Source: Meira nashicola (Eukaryota; Basidiomycota; Exobasidiomycetes; Exobasidiales; Brachybasidiaceae). Taken from it: a stretch of DNA of 64,000 bases. The stretch spans positions 83,178-147,177 of the forward strand of contig BCJU01000001.1 in the NCBI GenBank assembly GCA_001600355.1, written 5' to 3'. Position numbers and translations under genes: made by a program. Shown here one piece after another: positions 11,701 through 22,100 of the stretch. How positions within the stretch are numbered: the stretch's first letter is position 1; the number at the start of each line of letters is the position of its first letter. Under the pieces are notes generated by a model, which ran no database searches, had not been told where the DNA came from, and worked only from the letters and a program-made list of their open reading frames with translations.

Positions 11701-12149
11701 GAGATTACGACGAAAAGAAATCAAAGGCTGTCAAAGTTTTCGTTGCAAAAAGTTTCCCTGCATGGCAAGATCGCACGGTGACAGCGATTCGTAAATGTTT
11801 CGATGATGCGACAAAGACGATTGATATGGCTAAATTGAAAAATGAATTGGTTGCCGTTAATATGATTAAAGATAAACGAGCAATGCCTTTTGCACAACAA
11901 TTCAAACGAAGAATTGAAGAATTTGGAGCAGATGTTGCATTTAATCGTTTGTTACCTTTTGATGAAATTGAAACGATTCAAGCAGCAAGTTCATACTTAA
12001 AAAGAACGATTAATTTGCAAGAATTAAATCTTCTTTCAGCCGAAGACGTTTTATCAAAGCCTGACGGGCCCAAAGAAGCAGGAATTGATCCTCGAGCACT
12101 TGAGAATGCCGAGCCAGGATCGCCAGCCTTTGTATTCTACAACGTTTAA
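8784..12149 (+). CDS. CDC60: cytosolic leucyl-tRNA synthetase
   Basis: Single exon, 1121 aa from the first ATG (MASSEAAPSG). It charges tRNA-Leu with leucine for cytoplasmic translation. Class I signatures are present: the HIGH-type motif PYPYMNGSLHLGH near residue 95 and KMSKS in LNGKKMSKSTGN near residue 755. The CP1 editing domain is recognisable from TLRPETTYGQTNCFVGP (about residue 337) and GTGVVTSCPSDSPDD (about residue 430), the eukaryotic/archaeal-type threonine-rich and Asp-containing regions that clear mischarged amino acids. Length matches the eukaryotic cytosolic enzyme, and no mitochondrial targeting sequence is seen. In yeasts this enzyme also acts as a leucine sensor for TORC1, which cannot be judged here. 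The next gene starts 151 bp downstream on the same strand. Confidence 0.97.
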   Translation: MASSEAAPSGPATGAEVNANGGPIQLENTSKRDFLTSLEKKYQEQWEAEKLFEVDSPMTTEKGQGLEDLTPEEIREKYPKWLGTFPYPYMNGSLHLGHAFSMSKVDFMNGFQRMLGKRALFPLGFHATGMPIRASADKLIREIEMFGKDFSGYKEEEEAEQKLEPDTDLNASSVTQSNVAKATKGKLQAKNTGLKYQFQILESIGVPRSEIHKFTEGRQWLDYFPPIAVSDCKSMGTRIDWRRAFITTDMNPFYDTFVRWQMNKLKAMDKVKFGERYTIYSPKDGQPCMDHDRSEGEALGPQEYTGLKMELVQWSALAAPELDAKLQGKKVFFVAATLRPETTYGQTNCFVGPNIDYSVFAVNDKEVFVTTPRAAKNMSFQGITEKRGEVDTIATIKGSKLVGTKVRAPFAICDEVYVLPMETVLATKGTGVVTSCPSDSPDDFATWTELRKKPEYYKVDPQWVAQPPQPVLSTPTYGEMTAEELVKKFKIQSPKDKIALAEAKDIAYKEGFYNGTMVVGPFKGLPVQEAKGKVREALLEAKLGLAYAEPEGKIISRSNDECVVALCDQWYMDYGEDSWKASAQKALRAMNTFADEILNAFEGTLNWLHQWACARSYGLGSKLPWDKEFLVESLSDSTIYMSYYTIAHLLQDGDIFGSKVGPLGVKAEDLTDDVWDYILGDVEYPSASAKSSVTKEVAELLRREFRYFYPMDLRSSGKDLIPNHLSFCIYNHTALFPEKHWPQAIRINGHLMLNGKKMSKSTGNALTLRQAVDKFGADACRISLADAGDSIEDANFEEKSANANILRLHTLLDWCQEMIDNQDKLRTGPKDNFWDKVFENDLNTSVEQVKGFYDNMLFKSAVKYGFYELQGYRDSYREATVEVGMHRDLVMQFMRLQALLMMPIAPHFSEHIWRGILGEKSTVQQARYPEVSAPVSKQTSESATYIRGLIKNIRDTELMILKRRNKGKKEVGGDYDEKKSKAVKVFVAKSFPAWQDRTVTAIRKCFDDATKTIDMAKLKNELVAVNMIKDKRAMPFAQQFKRRIEEFGADVAFNRLLPFDEIETIQAASSYLKRTINLQELNLLSAEDVLSKPDGPKEAGIDPRALENAEPGSPAFVFYNV

Positions 12150-12300
12150 ATTTCTAGCCTATAATTCTATATTTTTAAAGTTTTTGTGCAAAATGGCCCG
12201 TCGAGAAATTTTAGTGCGAATAATTCTTCCGTGCTCCACTTACATATTCACTCATTTGTTCTTCTTCTCTATCATCTCTTAATCTTTCTTCTTTGCTAAG

Positions 12301-13110
12301 ATGGGTAATGGTTCTCTTACAGAAGCTTTGTTAAACTTACCAAACACGTCTGAATCATACAAGAGAGCAACACAACATTCATTTTTGAAAAAAGCAGGAA
12401 CGCTTTCTTTATCAAATGAATCACTTCAAAGATGGTTAACGCAAGATCGATTATATGCTTTAATTGGATATTCTGCATTTTTAGGTACATTAATTGCTAA
12501 AATTCCTGCTCCAATTGCAGGACCATCTTCTCCTGAAGGAATTTTGCACAGACGTAGATTAACCGTTTTAGCCGGTGCGATGGCAAATATTGATAGAGAA
12601 GTTGGCTTTTTCGAACAAGTTGCGAAAGATAATGGATTGAATTTAGCAACTAAACCCAAATCAAATTCAACTCAAAATGAAGTTGAATTAGGCGCAAAAG
12701 GATCAACATCTGAAACTTCATTTGTCGATTTAGGATTATTAAATAATATTACTAGAGGATATGTAGATTATATGGTTTCAACTGCATCTAGAGGAACGTT
12801 TGAAGAAGGTTTAATATTATTATGGGCAATGGAAAAGATGTATTTAGATGCTTGGACTTATGCATCAAAACACCTGAAACCAGATGCAATCTCTTCAAAA
12901 GCTAATCAACAACCTGGTCCTGCAAAAGCTTTACTTGACCTTATACCTAATTGGTCAAGTCCTGAATTTGCTCAATTCGTAAAGGATATTGGTGAATTGG
13001 TTGATGGGCTTGATACAAAAATTGATTCGGATTTAGGTAAACGTATGCAACAAGTTTGGATTACAACATTATGGTTTGAGGAACGCTTTTGGCAAGCAGG
13101 AGAAGAATAA
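12301..13110 (+). CDS. TENA/THI-4 family protein
   Basis: Single exon, 269 aa. The sequence is mostly helical and matches the TENA/THI-4 (heme-oxygenase-like) fold: an early FLKKAGTLSLSNESLQRWLTQDRLY block, then LTVLAGAMANIDREVGFFE, a VDYMVSTASRGTFEEGLILLWAMEKMYLDAW block, and a C-terminal QQVWITTLWFEERFWQAGE helix. The acidic residues in the last helix are in the position expected for this fold. Bacterial and yeast relatives are thiaminase II-type enzymes that salvage thiamine pyrimidine. Many fungal stand-alone members are uncharacterised, so the substrate is not certain. The gene is co-oriented with the secreted-family gene 156 bp downstream, with no sign of functional linkage. Confidence 0.8.
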   Translation: MGNGSLTEALLNLPNTSESYKRATQHSFLKKAGTLSLSNESLQRWLTQDRLYALIGYSAFLGTLIAKIPAPIAGPSSPEGILHRRRLTVLAGAMANIDREVGFFEQVAKDNGLNLATKPKSNSTQNEVELGAKGSTSETSFVDLGLLNNITRGYVDYMVSTASRGTFEEGLILLWAMEKMYLDAWTYASKHLKPDAISSKANQQPGPAKALLDLIPNWSSPEFAQFVKDIGELVDGLDTKIDSDLGKRMQQVWITTLWFEERFWQAGEE

Positions 13111-13174
13111 GTAACACTATCGAACTATTTTAAAATTTTGAATGATATAATCTTCTTAATTTGCGTACTGCTTC

Positions 13175-13180
13175 TCGGGG
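13175..13180 (+). promoter_or_regulatory. TCGGGG motif upstream of the 13267 gene
   Basis: TCGGGGCAT, 87 bp before the start codon. The same nine bases occur upstream of the family pseudogene at 63866 (see 63935-63940). Not a documented binding site that I can name. Confidence 0.4.
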
Positions 13181-13266
13181 CATTTCTTTTTTGTGATCGA
13201 ATAATAATTTTGCGTCAAAAATAGACAATAAAAGATATACTCCTTTCCAACATCATCATTCACAAG

Positions 13267-14103
13267 ATGCATACCAATGTATACTTTGCTTATATTGCAT
13301 TTTACTGTATCGTATTACTTTCGATTGATGCAAGATTACAAAAGAGATCAGGATTGAATCCTATTTCTTCCAACAACAATCCAAGCAGTACTTATAGCCA
13401 TATTCCTACGCCACGCATAACAGAAGGAATTGAATTAGGTCGCGGACGAGAAACAGATGCTTTTAGTGATCGTTTAAATACTCACTTACATCCTGAATTA
13501 CCTGTTAATCATCCAATTAGACCTCAATCTCTTTCGGCTATACAATATGAAGAAGATAAATCGAATATGATAGAACGTATAACAGGAAAGAAGAGGAAAA
13601 GAGAAGGAGAAACAGCAGCAGCAGCAAAAGATGATAATGAAGCTGGAACTAGCGGTACAAAAGAAAAAGAAGAGGAAAAACCAAAAAAGAAATATAGACA
13701 TCATTATAGAAGTAGTAGAACGAGTAAAAAACAAAATGAAGCTTATGGAAAAGCGTTTGGTGCAGCAGGCGCGGCAATATCAAAAAAAGCAAAAAGTATT
13801 TATAATGCAGGTAAAAGAATTAGTAGAAATGTTCGTAATAGATGTGATTCAGCTTGTCAACGTGCTAGACAATTTGCATCACGTTTAGGTAATCGAATAC
13901 ATGGTAGACGAATTCAACAAACAACGCAAACTGTCAATAATCAACCCGTTCAACGTAATTCTCCTACACCATCCCCTTCTCCTTCTCCTTCGAGATCTCC
14001 TTCTCCCTCTCCACCTTTGAGATCTCCTTCATCGTCTTCTTCGTCTTCATCTACTCCCAATTATCGTATCTTCTGTAGATCTAGCCCATCAAGAACTAGA
14101 TAA
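13267..14103 (+). CDS. secreted PELP/CxxAC-family protein, isolated member
   Basis: Single exon, 278 aa. Residues 1-23 form a signal peptide (hydrophobic run FAYIAFYCIVLLSIDA), followed by a dibasic Kex2-type site in RLQKRSG. The PELP motif is in HPELPVNHPIRPQ and is followed by QYEEDK, as in several cluster members at 54-64 kb. A basic disordered stretch leads to a small-residue helix (GKAFGAAGAAISKKAKS) and then the family motif CDSACQRARQ. The C-terminus is a Ser/Pro repeat. The protein has no match to any functional family I recognise. It is about 40 kb from its relatives and on the opposite strand, so the family is dispersed as well as clustered. A secreted or surface-acting role is inferred from the signal peptide only. 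Confidence 0.75.
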   Translation: MHTNVYFAYIAFYCIVLLSIDARLQKRSGLNPISSNNNPSSTYSHIPTPRITEGIELGRGRETDAFSDRLNTHLHPELPVNHPIRPQSLSAIQYEEDKSNMIERITGKKRKREGETAAAAKDDNEAGTSGTKEKEEEKPKKKYRHHYRSSRTSKKQNEAYGKAFGAAGAAISKKAKSIYNAGKRISRNVRNRCDSACQRARQFASRLGNRIHGRRIQQTTQTVNNQPVQRNSPTPSPSPSPSRSPSPSPPLRSPSSSSSSSSTPNYRIFCRSSPSRTR

Positions 14104-14196
14104 GGGAAGGTTTATCAATCTAAATATTTACGTGAATAAACAGCTTCTCTCTTTCCATGTCTTTGTTTATATTGCATAATATACATTATGATAAAA

Positions 14197-15903
14197 TTAC
14201 ACTGGTGGAGTATCAGAATAAACATAACGTAGCCATCTTGTCTTTCTCCTTCCTTCTAATAATTGTTTTTCCAATAAACAGATCGAACAACGACAATTAC
14301 CTCCGTATCCTGCGATCCATAAATGTGAAGCTCCACATGGTAAACAAAATCTCCATTGAAGTTCTTCTTCAACTTCATCATTCTCTGCCCTTTCTTTTTT
14401 AACATTTTCTCCATTCGATTTCTCTTGACTTGAATAATAACCACCAATTTTCATCCATTGCCAACCACGCTTTTTTAACGTACTTCTTGGATCAGATTTT
14501 GGTTCAGTTCTTGCTTTTAGCCAAAAAGGATTATAAGAAAATCCATCTAGGCTATCATGTAAAAAACCAATCGTTTCATCAAAAGGTGGAAGCCAATTGG
14601 AATTCGATTTGATTGAAGATAATAAACTTGATTCATAAATTTGCGTTAAATTAAATCCTGCCGAAGAAGCTGCTCTTTGAAAATTTGCAGAAAACATCTT
14701 TTCGTTAAGTTGAGAAGGTGGAGTGATTATATTACGACATGAAACACATCGATAAGAATGTTGAGCGATGTATAGAAGATGAGCCGGAAGATTGTTTATT
14801 TGGATAGATGAAGATTGATTCCTTTGAACTGCCATAGCAGCGATTCCTAGCAAAGATGAAATTGTTCTTGTCCTTCTTATGCTTGGCTTTTGTGAGATTA
14901 AAATATTGCATACACTTAAAGAATCAAGTGTTGCTGTATTACGTACTTCCCAATTATCTCCTATACCAAAGAATTTGATTTCTGTAGAATAAACGCAAGG
15001 AGGTAAAGCGCTCATAATTGCTCTTGCATTTACAACTTTTTGATCGTGTGATTGAATATAGCAACGTCGTAGAGATGGTAATTGAGGTAAAAGTGAAATA
15101 ATTGCTCTTTTCCATTGAATGATTGAAGTACAACAAATCATTAAATCATACCAACTATTTGTTACTAAATAAGGCTCTCTTTCTTCTTTCGGCCAATGTT
15201 GACCAACGCTTGCACAATAAACCAATTCATCACGACCTCTACCGCATAAAGCAGATATTTCTACGCATGTTGCCCAACGTGAAGTTGATGAACGTGAAAA
15301 TAATTCATTATTACCTCTGAATGTTTTACGCCATATTTGTAAACATGCATTGAACGATTTTCTCTCTGGTTGTGATAAACGTGATGTATAAGCTGGAGAG
15401 CGTACTGGAGGTATATTGATCTGATCTTGATCATCTATCTCTTGTAAAAATAATCTATCCAATCTAGCTTGTAATCGAACAACGCTATGTGTGAAAATTG
15501 CTTGTGGAAAAGTTGCTTGTCTTCTTCTAAAATCTTTCCTAACATCATTTAACACATCATCTTCTGAATTTGAGTATTTTTTGAGAAATGTCCAAACGCC
15601 TTGCCATAATTCTTGAGATTGTCTACTTTCACGTAAATCATCCAAATCTATATGTGCTTGTAAAAGTGAAGAAAGTGATTGACATTCTTTACATGATTCA
15701 ATCCTTTGTAGAAGTATACAATCATGTGACGATTTAGGAAGTGAATCACCCAATTGTGCAATCCTAAATGCACCTTTTGACCCTGTTGTTATTTTGATTT
15801 GATCAATTTCATCTTCACTGATAAGTGATTCTTCCGAATCATCGCTATCAGTTTCTCCTATTCCTATTATTCTACCTTCAACATTTTCGTATGGAGGTGA
15901 CAT
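14197..15903 (-). CDS. uncharacterised protein with C-terminal CxxC clusters
   Basis: Single exon, 568 aa, start MSPPYENVEG. I do not recognise a family. An acidic N-terminal stretch (ETDSDDSEESLISEDEID) is followed by a helical region. The middle, about residues 200-350, alternates short hydrophobic strands and helices like a leucine-rich or F-box-associated repeat region, but no F-box is obvious. Two Cys-pair sites occur: CVSCR about residue 380 and CLPCG plus CRCSICLLEK near the C-terminus. Together they could bind one or two metal ions. There is no signal peptide or membrane segment. It is convergent with the secreted-family gene at 13267-14103, with 93 bp between the stops. Codon use and AT content match the neighbours, so it looks like a genuine gene. 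Confidence 0.75.
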   Translation of the reverse strand: MSPPYENVEGRIIGIGETDSDDSEESLISEDEIDQIKITTGSKGAFRIAQLGDSLPKSSHDCILLQRIESCKECQSLSSLLQAHIDLDDLRESRQSQELWQGVWTFLKKYSNSEDDVLNDVRKDFRRRQATFPQAIFTHSVVRLQARLDRLFLQEIDDQDQINIPPVRSPAYTSRLSQPERKSFNACLQIWRKTFRGNNELFSRSSTSRWATCVEISALCGRGRDELVYCASVGQHWPKEEREPYLVTNSWYDLMICCTSIIQWKRAIISLLPQLPSLRRCYIQSHDQKVVNARAIMSALPPCVYSTEIKFFGIGDNWEVRNTATLDSLSVCNILISQKPSIRRTRTISSLLGIAAMAVQRNQSSSIQINNLPAHLLYIAQHSYRCVSCRNIITPPSQLNEKMFSANFQRAASSAGFNLTQIYESSLLSSIKSNSNWLPPFDETIGFLHDSLDGFSYNPFWLKARTEPKSDPRSTLKKRGWQWMKIGGYYSSQEKSNGENVKKERAENDEVEEELQWRFCLPCGASHLWIAGYGGNCRCSICLLEKQLLEGRRKTRWLRYVYSDTPPV

Positions 15904-16164
15904 GTCGAATCCATGTGATCGTAAGGTAAGAAGGTAAGATTGTCATTTGATGCATTTATTGATTCAATCTGATATTATTTTATTACCTTATCTCCGCCTT
16001 ACATGCATGCATGCGTGCATATTTCCTTTCTTCCCCGTATTCAAGCGTATGGCGCGTTTTTTATTTTTCTGATGAGATATAAGAAATGCGATTGATAAAA
16101 TAAATAATACAAATTAATAATAATAAAAAGAAAAATAAATAAAAGTAGGTGTTGTTAATTTTAA
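15904..16164. other. AT-rich intergenic region with ATGCATGC run
   Basis: Promoter side of the 15903 gene and 3' flank of RIM15. Contains an alternating ATGCATGCATGCGTGCAT run at about 16002-16020 and an A/T-rich stretch rich in AATAAA-like hexamers (16085-16145), which could serve RIM15 polyadenylation. Confidence 0.5.
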
Positions 16165-19100
16165 TTACGATGATTTTTGCGTCATTGGCGTAAACCCAAA
16201 CCTAGGTAAAACATTGCAAACGTCATTCTTGTCAATTGGTTTTGCCATAACTGCATCAAAAACACCTCCAGTTGATTCTAATAAATTATCAACAGCTTGA
16301 GAGGTTTGATTTGAACCTGTAAAAGAAACAAGAGCAACGATTGGCGTGATTGCATTTATATTTCTTGTTGATTTAATCATCTTTGCAACATCTTGTCCTG
16401 AAACGATTGGAAGAGTAACATCAACAAATAAAACTGAATATTTCGTTTCTCCCATTGCCATTCGTAATGCTTCTGCTCCATTACGTACAGTTGTTGAATT
16501 ACATCCTAATTTTGTTAAAATGCCTTGAAGCATTCTAGCAGAAATTGGATTATCCTCTGCAATCATACAATGAATCTCTTCAACTTCTTTATTCGTACTA
16601 CTAGAGCTCAATCCAGTATTAACAGTCAAAGGTGCACTTGCAATCGCAGGAGAATTAATAGCTGAAGATTGACTTGCGCCAGACAAACCCAAACCACCGC
16701 CTGAGACACTTCCTCTTGTGACCGCAGGATATTCGTCAGAAGAAGTAGGAGCTGTTCCTGGACTTGGTTTATTGGAACCTTCAGCAGTTATATCAGGAAG
16801 AATGTTTGAAGGAACTTGTAATTGCCATGGCAAAACAGGTCGTTCTGATTGTGTAACACTTCCACTTTGTCCCGTCGAAGGTACTGCTTGTCGAGATCCA
16901 GTACTATTTCCACTTGTGCTCATTGAAGTAGTGCGTAATCTAGTAGGTAAAGAAGTCCTTCGAACATCATCTTCATTTTGCGTATTTGCAAATTGCGATC
17001 TCTTGCGTTCCATCATACTGGTCAAAGGTCCCGTTGCACTACTTCCGCTTATACTGCCCATCGGTGATCCAGATAATCCTGCATTGGATGACATCTCAGA
17101 TGGTCTTCTTCGGTGAGGATTGTGAATACCGCCAGAAGCGTTACTTCCGTATCCACCATTATTATTGACAAGGTTTTGCATATGATACGATGCAGAATGT
17201 CCACCTGCACTACCTAAAATGAAAGGAGCTCCACTTGGTGAAGTAGGTGCAGTACTTTTGCTCGGAATAGAACTTTGACTTGAAATGCTAGTTGTTGGAC
17301 TTGGAGGGCCTGCGGGCATCCATACTGCTGATCCACGATGAGAAGATGGTGTGACTACCTTTCCAGAAATACTTCTATGACGACCATGAATGAGACCCAT
17401 TCCACCAACAGAAGATCCTGCTTGATGTTGTTCCATTGCAGCACTCATGCTATTCAATTGATCTCCACGCATCTTTTTAATCACTTCATCGTTCGCTTGC
17501 TTCAAAACAGGTAAATTCTTATAAGAGAATGAACCAAATTCATCCGTTTGACCTTGCGAAGAATCTTTTCCATGTTTATCTGATCTTGTACGACCGCGCG
17601 TTGGAGGTCTACTTGGTTCGCTAAATCTTGCATGACCTTCGATTGCTTTGGCGAATTCTTTAATACCCATATTACTTGCTGTGTATGACTCTGTTGTTTC
17701 TTTGTTATTCGTTGAAGTGTTTCCTTCCTCATTTTGAAAGTCCATAAATGCAGCTCCTCGTAAATCGAAATAATCCGTCGATTCTGGATCGGAAATTTGT
17801 GGAACAAAAGGACCTTCGTTATCTGTCAAATGTTCCCAATCAATTCCTGCAAAGAATGGATGGGCTTTTATCTCTTGTGCTCCATTTACACCTAATCGAT
17901 TTTTACGATCTGTACACATCAAACGTTCCATCAAATCGCGTGCTTCAGGTGAAATTTCAACGTCTTCATCCTCCCAATTGATGTTACGAGAAAGGATATT
18001 ATCGAAAACCTTTTCTGGCGTACTTGCATGGAAAGGTGGATATCCGTACAAGAATTCGTACAAGATCACACCTAATGCCCACCAATCTACGGCTGCATCA
18101 TCCATGCCCAAACCTAAAATACTCTCCGGTGCAAGGTAATCCGGTGTTCCGACAAACTTTTTCAATTGAGCGCCTGAGCCACTACCTGTTTGACCTGTAG
18201 AGCCACCAATTGCACCTGCACTTCCACTGCCATGACCACTTGCAACAGAAGTGGAAGCAAAAGGATTTTTAGGACTATCCAACAAAGTTGCCGATGGAAT
18301 TTGACGAGGAGCAGATGCAGGGTTGGAAGCTAAAGCTTGACTGTAACTTAGCACACCTTCTGAACCACTAGAATCGGAAGCATCGGTTGATGCACTCATA
18401 ATTCGACAGCGAGGATGAGTTGGCGTACCGACATAAAATGGCTGAGATCCAATGAGATAAGGAGTATCCGGAATTGAACCTGCTCTTCCCGATGGTATTC
18501 TAGCAGAAAGTGGACTGTATGCCATTGATCCTGGTGCAGCTTGACTCTGAACGGAGCTGATCGAATCCTTTTTACCATGTTGCCAAGATGAAGGTGGAGT
18601 GCTTCCTGTTCCTGACAAAGATCCACGACCTGTATTTGAGCCAGATGGCTGCTGTGTGGGTGCTTGCATTTGTTGTCTATTTTGACGTCCAAGTAAACCG
18701 ATTTTTGAAAGCCCAAAATCTGTTAATTTCAAATGTCCCTTTTGATCGATCAAAAGATTATCAGGTTTCATATCACGATGAACGACACCTTGTCCATGTA
18801 ACATTTCCAATCCATTCACCACTTCTGCGACAAATTGACGAGTCCAATCTTCTGAAAGAGTTCCTAAAGCTTTGACTAAATTAGCCAAATCTCCACCAGG
18901 AAGGTATTCCATAACAAGGAATAAACTCTCCGAAGATTGAAAGGTAAAGAAAAGCTTTACAACAAAAGGTGATTGAGTTTGAGTCATTAAAATCATTCTT
19001 TCTGCTTTTACGTTGGTGATCTGATTCTTGGCAATCATATCGCTCTTTTTCAATACTTTGATTGCAAAATAATCGCCAGTCGTTCGCTTTCGAGTTAAAA

Positions 19101-22100
19101 ATACTGATCCAAAAGCACCTTTACTGATCGGTTTGATAATATCAAAATCTTTGATACTAGAAGCTGTTGGACGAGAAGAAGGTGCCATTGGAGGAATTCG
19201 AGGTGAGATTGGTATACCACCTGCGCTTGCACTTAAATGCGGGCTATGGGCGCCCATTGCTCGTAATGAATGTGAGACTCGACGATCTTTTACAGTTCGT
19301 AAAGGAATAGTCATTTCCTTTGGTGAATGTCGAGGTGAAAGAGGAGGCGTTTGAAGGTATGTTCTCTCTCCGGTCATGATTGATTCACGTCTTGAGTGTG
19401 GAGCAATTAGAGCAGAAGGCGAAGTTGGTCCTGTATTGCTACCACTTCCACCATCTGTGCCAGTCGTTCCTGCTCCAGTTCCAGCGCTATTGGCATCGCC
19501 ACCGCTAGAAGAAGAAACAGCAGATGTATCTCTTTGCATTTGACGAATACGAGGAGCGACGTTTGATTTTGTTGGAATCGGAATAGGACGAAGAACTGAT
19601 CCTCCCATTGATGTTTCTACAGCAGGAATATCTTCTTCTCTACCTAATTCTTCACCACGTGCTGAAAGAGTTGTTGAGCCTGGAACAGCAGCATCATCGT
19701 ATTGTTCAAGAAGAACAGCAGATGCATCTTCATCCATATCATCTATATCATCATCTTGTTCTGCCGAGCCTGAATGAATTGTTTTTGGAGCACTTCCGAC
19801 CGTAGACCTTGGTGCAGATGACGATTGAGCTGTCATTGGCGCATCAGTTGAATTAACACCTGATCCAATATTTCCTCTTTGGTTGAGATCAGAATTTGAA
19901 ATTGTTGAAGAAGATTGATGTTGCTCTTCTTCCGCATCAACTTGTTTTTGTACTTCTGGGAAAGATTCATCCTCTTCTTCCAAATCACGAGTGATCTCTT
20001 CAGGGTCCAAAGTTGTTCCTTGTAATTCTGCCAAAGCTTCTTCTACCCGTTGTTCCCATTCCATTCTGACTGTTTCCACATACACAATCGTGTTCAACAT
20101 TCGATTCACTGCACTGAGCTTTCTTCGCATTGCTGCATCTACATCAGCGGCTAAAAGATCAAAAGCTGCATCCTCTGACGGCAAAGAAATCATCTTCCAA
20201 TTGCGGACTTGAACGATTTTGCTCTCTGAATCAGGTGATAATAATCTTTGTTTTTCGATAGGATCTGCATCATCTTTTGTGGCAGGAGTTGAAATCGTAC
20301 CTGCAATACGCAAAATATCTATCAAAGCATTTAATGCTCTCAAATGAGCCTTTCGAACCGCAGCAGGATTTGGATGACGAGGTGAAAGTGATCGATTGGC
20401 AACTTCAAGTGCTGTAGGAGGAAGAGTAGAAGCGACAGGTGTTGAAAGAAGAATCGAACGATATTCGATAGTTTCTTCGCTTGCTTCGATTTGTGAAACG
20501 ATGCCTCGTGCAGATCGACGTAAATCAGCTAAAATTTCATTGCTTTCAGAGATCTCCATTTCCAATCTATGGATTTCATTGCAAATTTCTGAATGTTTTT
20601 CAAAAAACCAAGTTGGCACGTCACGTTCGCAAATTCGACACAACAATGGCTCTGTTGATAAAAATGGATGTTGTTGTCCTGCTATATCAAATGTACTCGT
20701 TCCTGCTGCTACTGAAAGATCTCCAACACCTGCCGTTGAAGGCTTTTGTGGACCAGGTGCTAAATCATCTTCAGGTTCAGGAGGTCCGGTAGGCTTGAAA
20801 ACCCACATGGTATGGGAAGATGAACCACTTTCACGATCTTGCATTAACATTCCTTTGCCTTCCATCTCTTGGTAATATCGTGTAACTCCATCCGAATCAG
20901 GAATGATGGATGGGTGAACCAATAAACGGAAAGCTGCTTCGACTGTGTGCGAATCATCCGATTGTAATTGTTGCGTAGCTTCTGCAAATGTTTGTGCATC
21001 ACCTGGAGCAAGGACTTCTTCAATTGGACGATCGAAAAGTTCCGCAGGATCTGAACCCAAAACTGTTTGCCAGGCAGGACTCAAATATAAAAATCTTTCT
21101 CCGTCTAAACTTAATTCCATCAAAATATTTTGACTTTCTTTCACCGAAGATGGTAATGCAGCTGCTGCGTGTGTTGATGAATTTGTTGTAGCCAAATCAA
21201 TATCAGAGATCTTGAACTCATCAGCTTTGACTTCATCACCGTTTTCATCTTCATCAAGTGCAGGTGCCAAAATAGGTGTAGAAGAATGTGTTGAACGTAG
21301 ACTGTCAATATTTTCACCAAATGTTGTTCTACGATCTGCAGGCTCGATTGCTGGTGAATTGGTAGCACTACTTTGTTGCGATGGAGTTCGATTAGCATTT
21401 GCTTGTGCAAGAGCAGCGCTGCGGATGACACGCATCGGGCTACTACTGATCAGACTTCTTGCAAGTGACGTATTCGTTGATGGCAAAGGGTCATTGTAAT
21501 CTGAGGCAGAAGCACCGTCAGCAGCCGAAGAAGATGCAGTACCTTCAGCAAATTGTTGATATGTCGGTTGTTGTGAAGCACCCATGAAAAATTTGATTGG
21601 CTTTTGATCATTCTCATCGCCATCTTCTGCGAAATTCCAAAAGCCTCGCTCAGCTTCCCACCATTCAACAACTCGACTCAATCCAGCAACAGCCAATAAT
21701 AATTGCACGTACCATCCACGTCCAGGCCAAAGTGGATGTTCTTCCCATGCTCGACCAACGTCTTGAACGCTTGAAATAATTTCTCTGCAAGCACCTGTTC
21801 GAGAAGTCAAATTATGAATGGTTGTATCAAGCACATCCATAGCAATACTAACAAGATCTTGTAATGGGACGATGAAAGGATCCAATGGAGCATCATCTGG
21901 CGGCAAAGGTCTCATACGACGTGCAGGCGAATACTGTGGAGACTCGGTACCATAAAGGTTTGCCGTTTGTCCACCACTTGCACCTGGCATTGGAGAGTGT
22001 GACCTAGAAGTTGAAGTTGAAGTTAAATCTCGAGATCTATTTCGATTGTTATTGCGGGAGATACTCCTTATCATTCCAGAAGGTGTTCGTTGTGGTGGAG

